NCBI RefSeq assembly: GCF_964656455.1
Contig: NC_135726.1
Location: 32,269,930 to 32,333,929 of the forward strand
DNA from: Halichoerus grypus
Taxonomy: Eukaryota; Chordata; Mammalia; Carnivora; Phocidae
DNA: 64,000 nt
Reading direction: 5' to 3'
Shown: positions 62,674 to 64,000 of the stretch, piece after piece
How positions within the stretch are numbered: position 1 is the first letter of the stretch
Layout: every line of letters starts with the position of its first letter
The notes under the pieces: model-generated
Told to the model about the DNA's origin: nothing
Databases searched by the model: none
Seen by the model: the letters and a program-made list of their open reading frames with translations, nothing else
Translations under genes and position numbers: made by a program

Positions 62674-62937
62674 TGTCCCCCCGCGGCACCCCGGCCTGGC
62701 AGCCCACTCGGGAGAGCCCGCGGCCCGGGGCGCATCCGTCTGTCGACAGCCGGCCGGCCTAGGCCTCTGGCCGCAGGGAGCCTGGCAGGCAGGCCTGGGG
62801 AGGGCCCCTGGGGGCCTGCAGCCCCATGGGCAGCGCGGGGCCCACGCCGCTCCTCCACGGCCAGGCCTGCTCACGGCACCGCCACTCTCTTCCTCTGCAC
62901 CCAGGCTGGGCCGACCAGACGCGTGGGGTCCTCAGCT
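62674..62937 (-). promoter_or_regulatory. ADCY7: ADCY7 5' UTR part of the first coding exon
   Basis: Upstream of the ATG a good acceptor (TTTGTGTCTCCGCAG, exon from 62937) would open a 264-base GC-rich leader. Two upstream ATGs lie in it: a 22-codon ORF at 62759-62827, and an ATG at 62735 whose frame runs past the main start. The leader's promoter and first exon(s) are not in the window. The acceptor is inferred from sequence only. Confidence 0.6.
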
Positions 62938-64000
62938 CTGCGGAGACACAAAGCAGGTCCGGGTTTGACCTGGACGGGCCGAGTGAGGGAAGGACGGGCG
63001 GCAGGGGAGAGCAGGGCAGGCCTTATCTGGGTCTCATCTACCAACCCGAACCCAAACCAAACTTTTAGGTCCTATTTGAAGCCTTGCCCTCCAAGCTCGT
63101 CCGCTGGGTTTCCTAGAACTGCGCTGTCCCCGACAGTAGCCACACGTGACTGTGGGAAGTTACACTTAACTGGATTAGAAGTGAAAATTAAAATTCAGAC
63201 CAGCAGTCACACTGGTCCCATTCATGTCAAGGGCTCAGAAGCCACACACGGCTCCAGGTTCTTCTATCGGGCAGCAGAGTTAAGAGCATTTCTATCATCC
63301 AGAACCTTCTACCGGACAGCACTGCTCTGCAGGTTAGATGGTGTTGCTTTCACAAAGAGATCTCTGATCCATCCCAGGGAGTCTCTGTGTACGGCGTGAG
63401 GCAGGGATCAGCCTTCGCGCCTTCCTTCCACGTGGGTCTCTAACTACCCCAGTGGCTTCCGGCAAAGCCACCATTCCTTCCTCAAGAAGTTCAGTGAAGC
63501 CACCTCTGTGTTAAGTCAGGTGACCGTGCGCATGGGGTCTGTTTGCAGGCTTTCTCCTGTTCCGATGGTCCTTGCGCAAAGGTCACACTCTCTCAGTGAC
63601 TGGGGCTCTCTGGTGAGGTTTGTACCTCAGACCCTCACGCCCAGGACACCCAGAGCATCGCCCTTGCATTCGTGTTATGTTAAGCTTCCTCGTAAGACTG
63701 CATTTTGGAAATGCGTTTTTTAAAATTTCCACTGACCAGAACATAAGAAGTTTGCGAGCTCCACCTCGTAGAAATGGACCCCGAACCTCAGAGAGGGAAG
63801 CAGAGCGGACCGCGTGTGACAAGCTGGGCACGGGGGCCAGGCTTGCAGTGCTCAGCCCACACGCGCTCCCCCTTTCCCCAGCACCGTTCGTCCATCTGCT
63901 CATTCATTTATTCCAAAAGGCCTGTCATCGTGCCTGTGCACCAGGCCAGCTCTCTCTCCACATGGAGCTCCCGTCCCCACAAAGAGAAAGTTACTGGAAA
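62938..64000 (-). other. ADCY7: ADCY7 upstream intron (5' UTR intron), right edge
   Basis: No exon recognised. 63105-63340 is a MER-type interspersed repeat with imperfect inverted ends (CTAGAACTGCGCTGTCCCCGA and CGGACAGCACTGCTCTGCAG). The rest is unassigned. Confidence 0.6.

Noticed and set aside
62392..62874. A 160-codon frame on - that extends ADCY7 67 residues upstream, in frame
   Set aside because: It begins with GTG, not ATG; there is no in-frame upstream ATG, and the family start MPAKGRYF is at 62673.
1..64000. CRISPR arrays, operons, phage or integrated virus genes, or an unknown defence-like system
   Set aside because: The window is an ordinary mammalian two-gene locus; I saw no regularly spaced repeats, no prokaryotic gene organisation and no retroviral coding region.

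Overview
This window is nuclear DNA from a placental mammal, almost certainly a caniform carnivore. It holds about 16 copies of the carnivore tRNA-Lys-derived SINE (CAN-SINE/SINEC), whose head reads GGGGCGCCTGGGTGGCTCAG, in both orientations. It also has two short L1 3' ends of carnivore type and older MIR, L2, L1M and MER5 relics. The SINE bodies carry the 'CCTGGGATCGAGCCCC...GGGCTCCCTGCTCAG' pattern of arctoid caniforms (bears, seals, mustelids), not the cat or young dog forms. No bacterial, viral or CRISPR-like content was seen.

The window contains two complete protein-coding regions, convergent and tail to tail. BRD7 lies on + (coding 2779-37126, 17 coding exons, 652 codons, or 651 with an alternative acceptor). 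It encodes a bromodomain subunit of the PBAF SWI/SNF chromatin remodeller. It starts in a CpG island next to a roughly 500-base homopurine tract. ADCY7 lies on - (coding 40820-62673, 25 coding exons, 1075 codons). It encodes adenylyl cyclase type 7. Its 5' UTR continues upstream to an acceptor near 62937, and its promoter must lie beyond the right edge. Every coding junction in both genes is GT-AG and preserves frame. The order BRD7-ADCY7, tail to tail, matches human 16q12.1 as I remember it.

Layout: 1-1900 is upstream intergenic DNA with MIR, L1 and SINE copies. 1903-2420 is a purine tract. 2421-3300 is the CpG island with BRD7 exon 1. 3325-37126 holds BRD7 exons 2-17 in AT-rich introns full of SINE/LINE insertions. 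37127-40819 holds the two 3' UTRs and the intergenic gap. 40820-62673 is ADCY7 in GC-rich, repeat-poor introns. 62674-64000 is the ADCY7 5' UTR and upstream intron.

The two products act in separate places (nuclear chromatin versus plasma-membrane cAMP synthesis); only their shared 3' ends link them here. I found no undescribed biological system. The most interesting local features are a SINE insertion complex ending 27 bases before the BRD7 exon 15 splice acceptor, a NAGNAG acceptor at BRD7 exon 14, the purine tract at the BRD7 promoter, and upstream ORFs in the ADCY7 leader. Gene identity and exon structure come from recognising the encoded proteins from memory and checking splice sites and frame by eye; no alignment was run.
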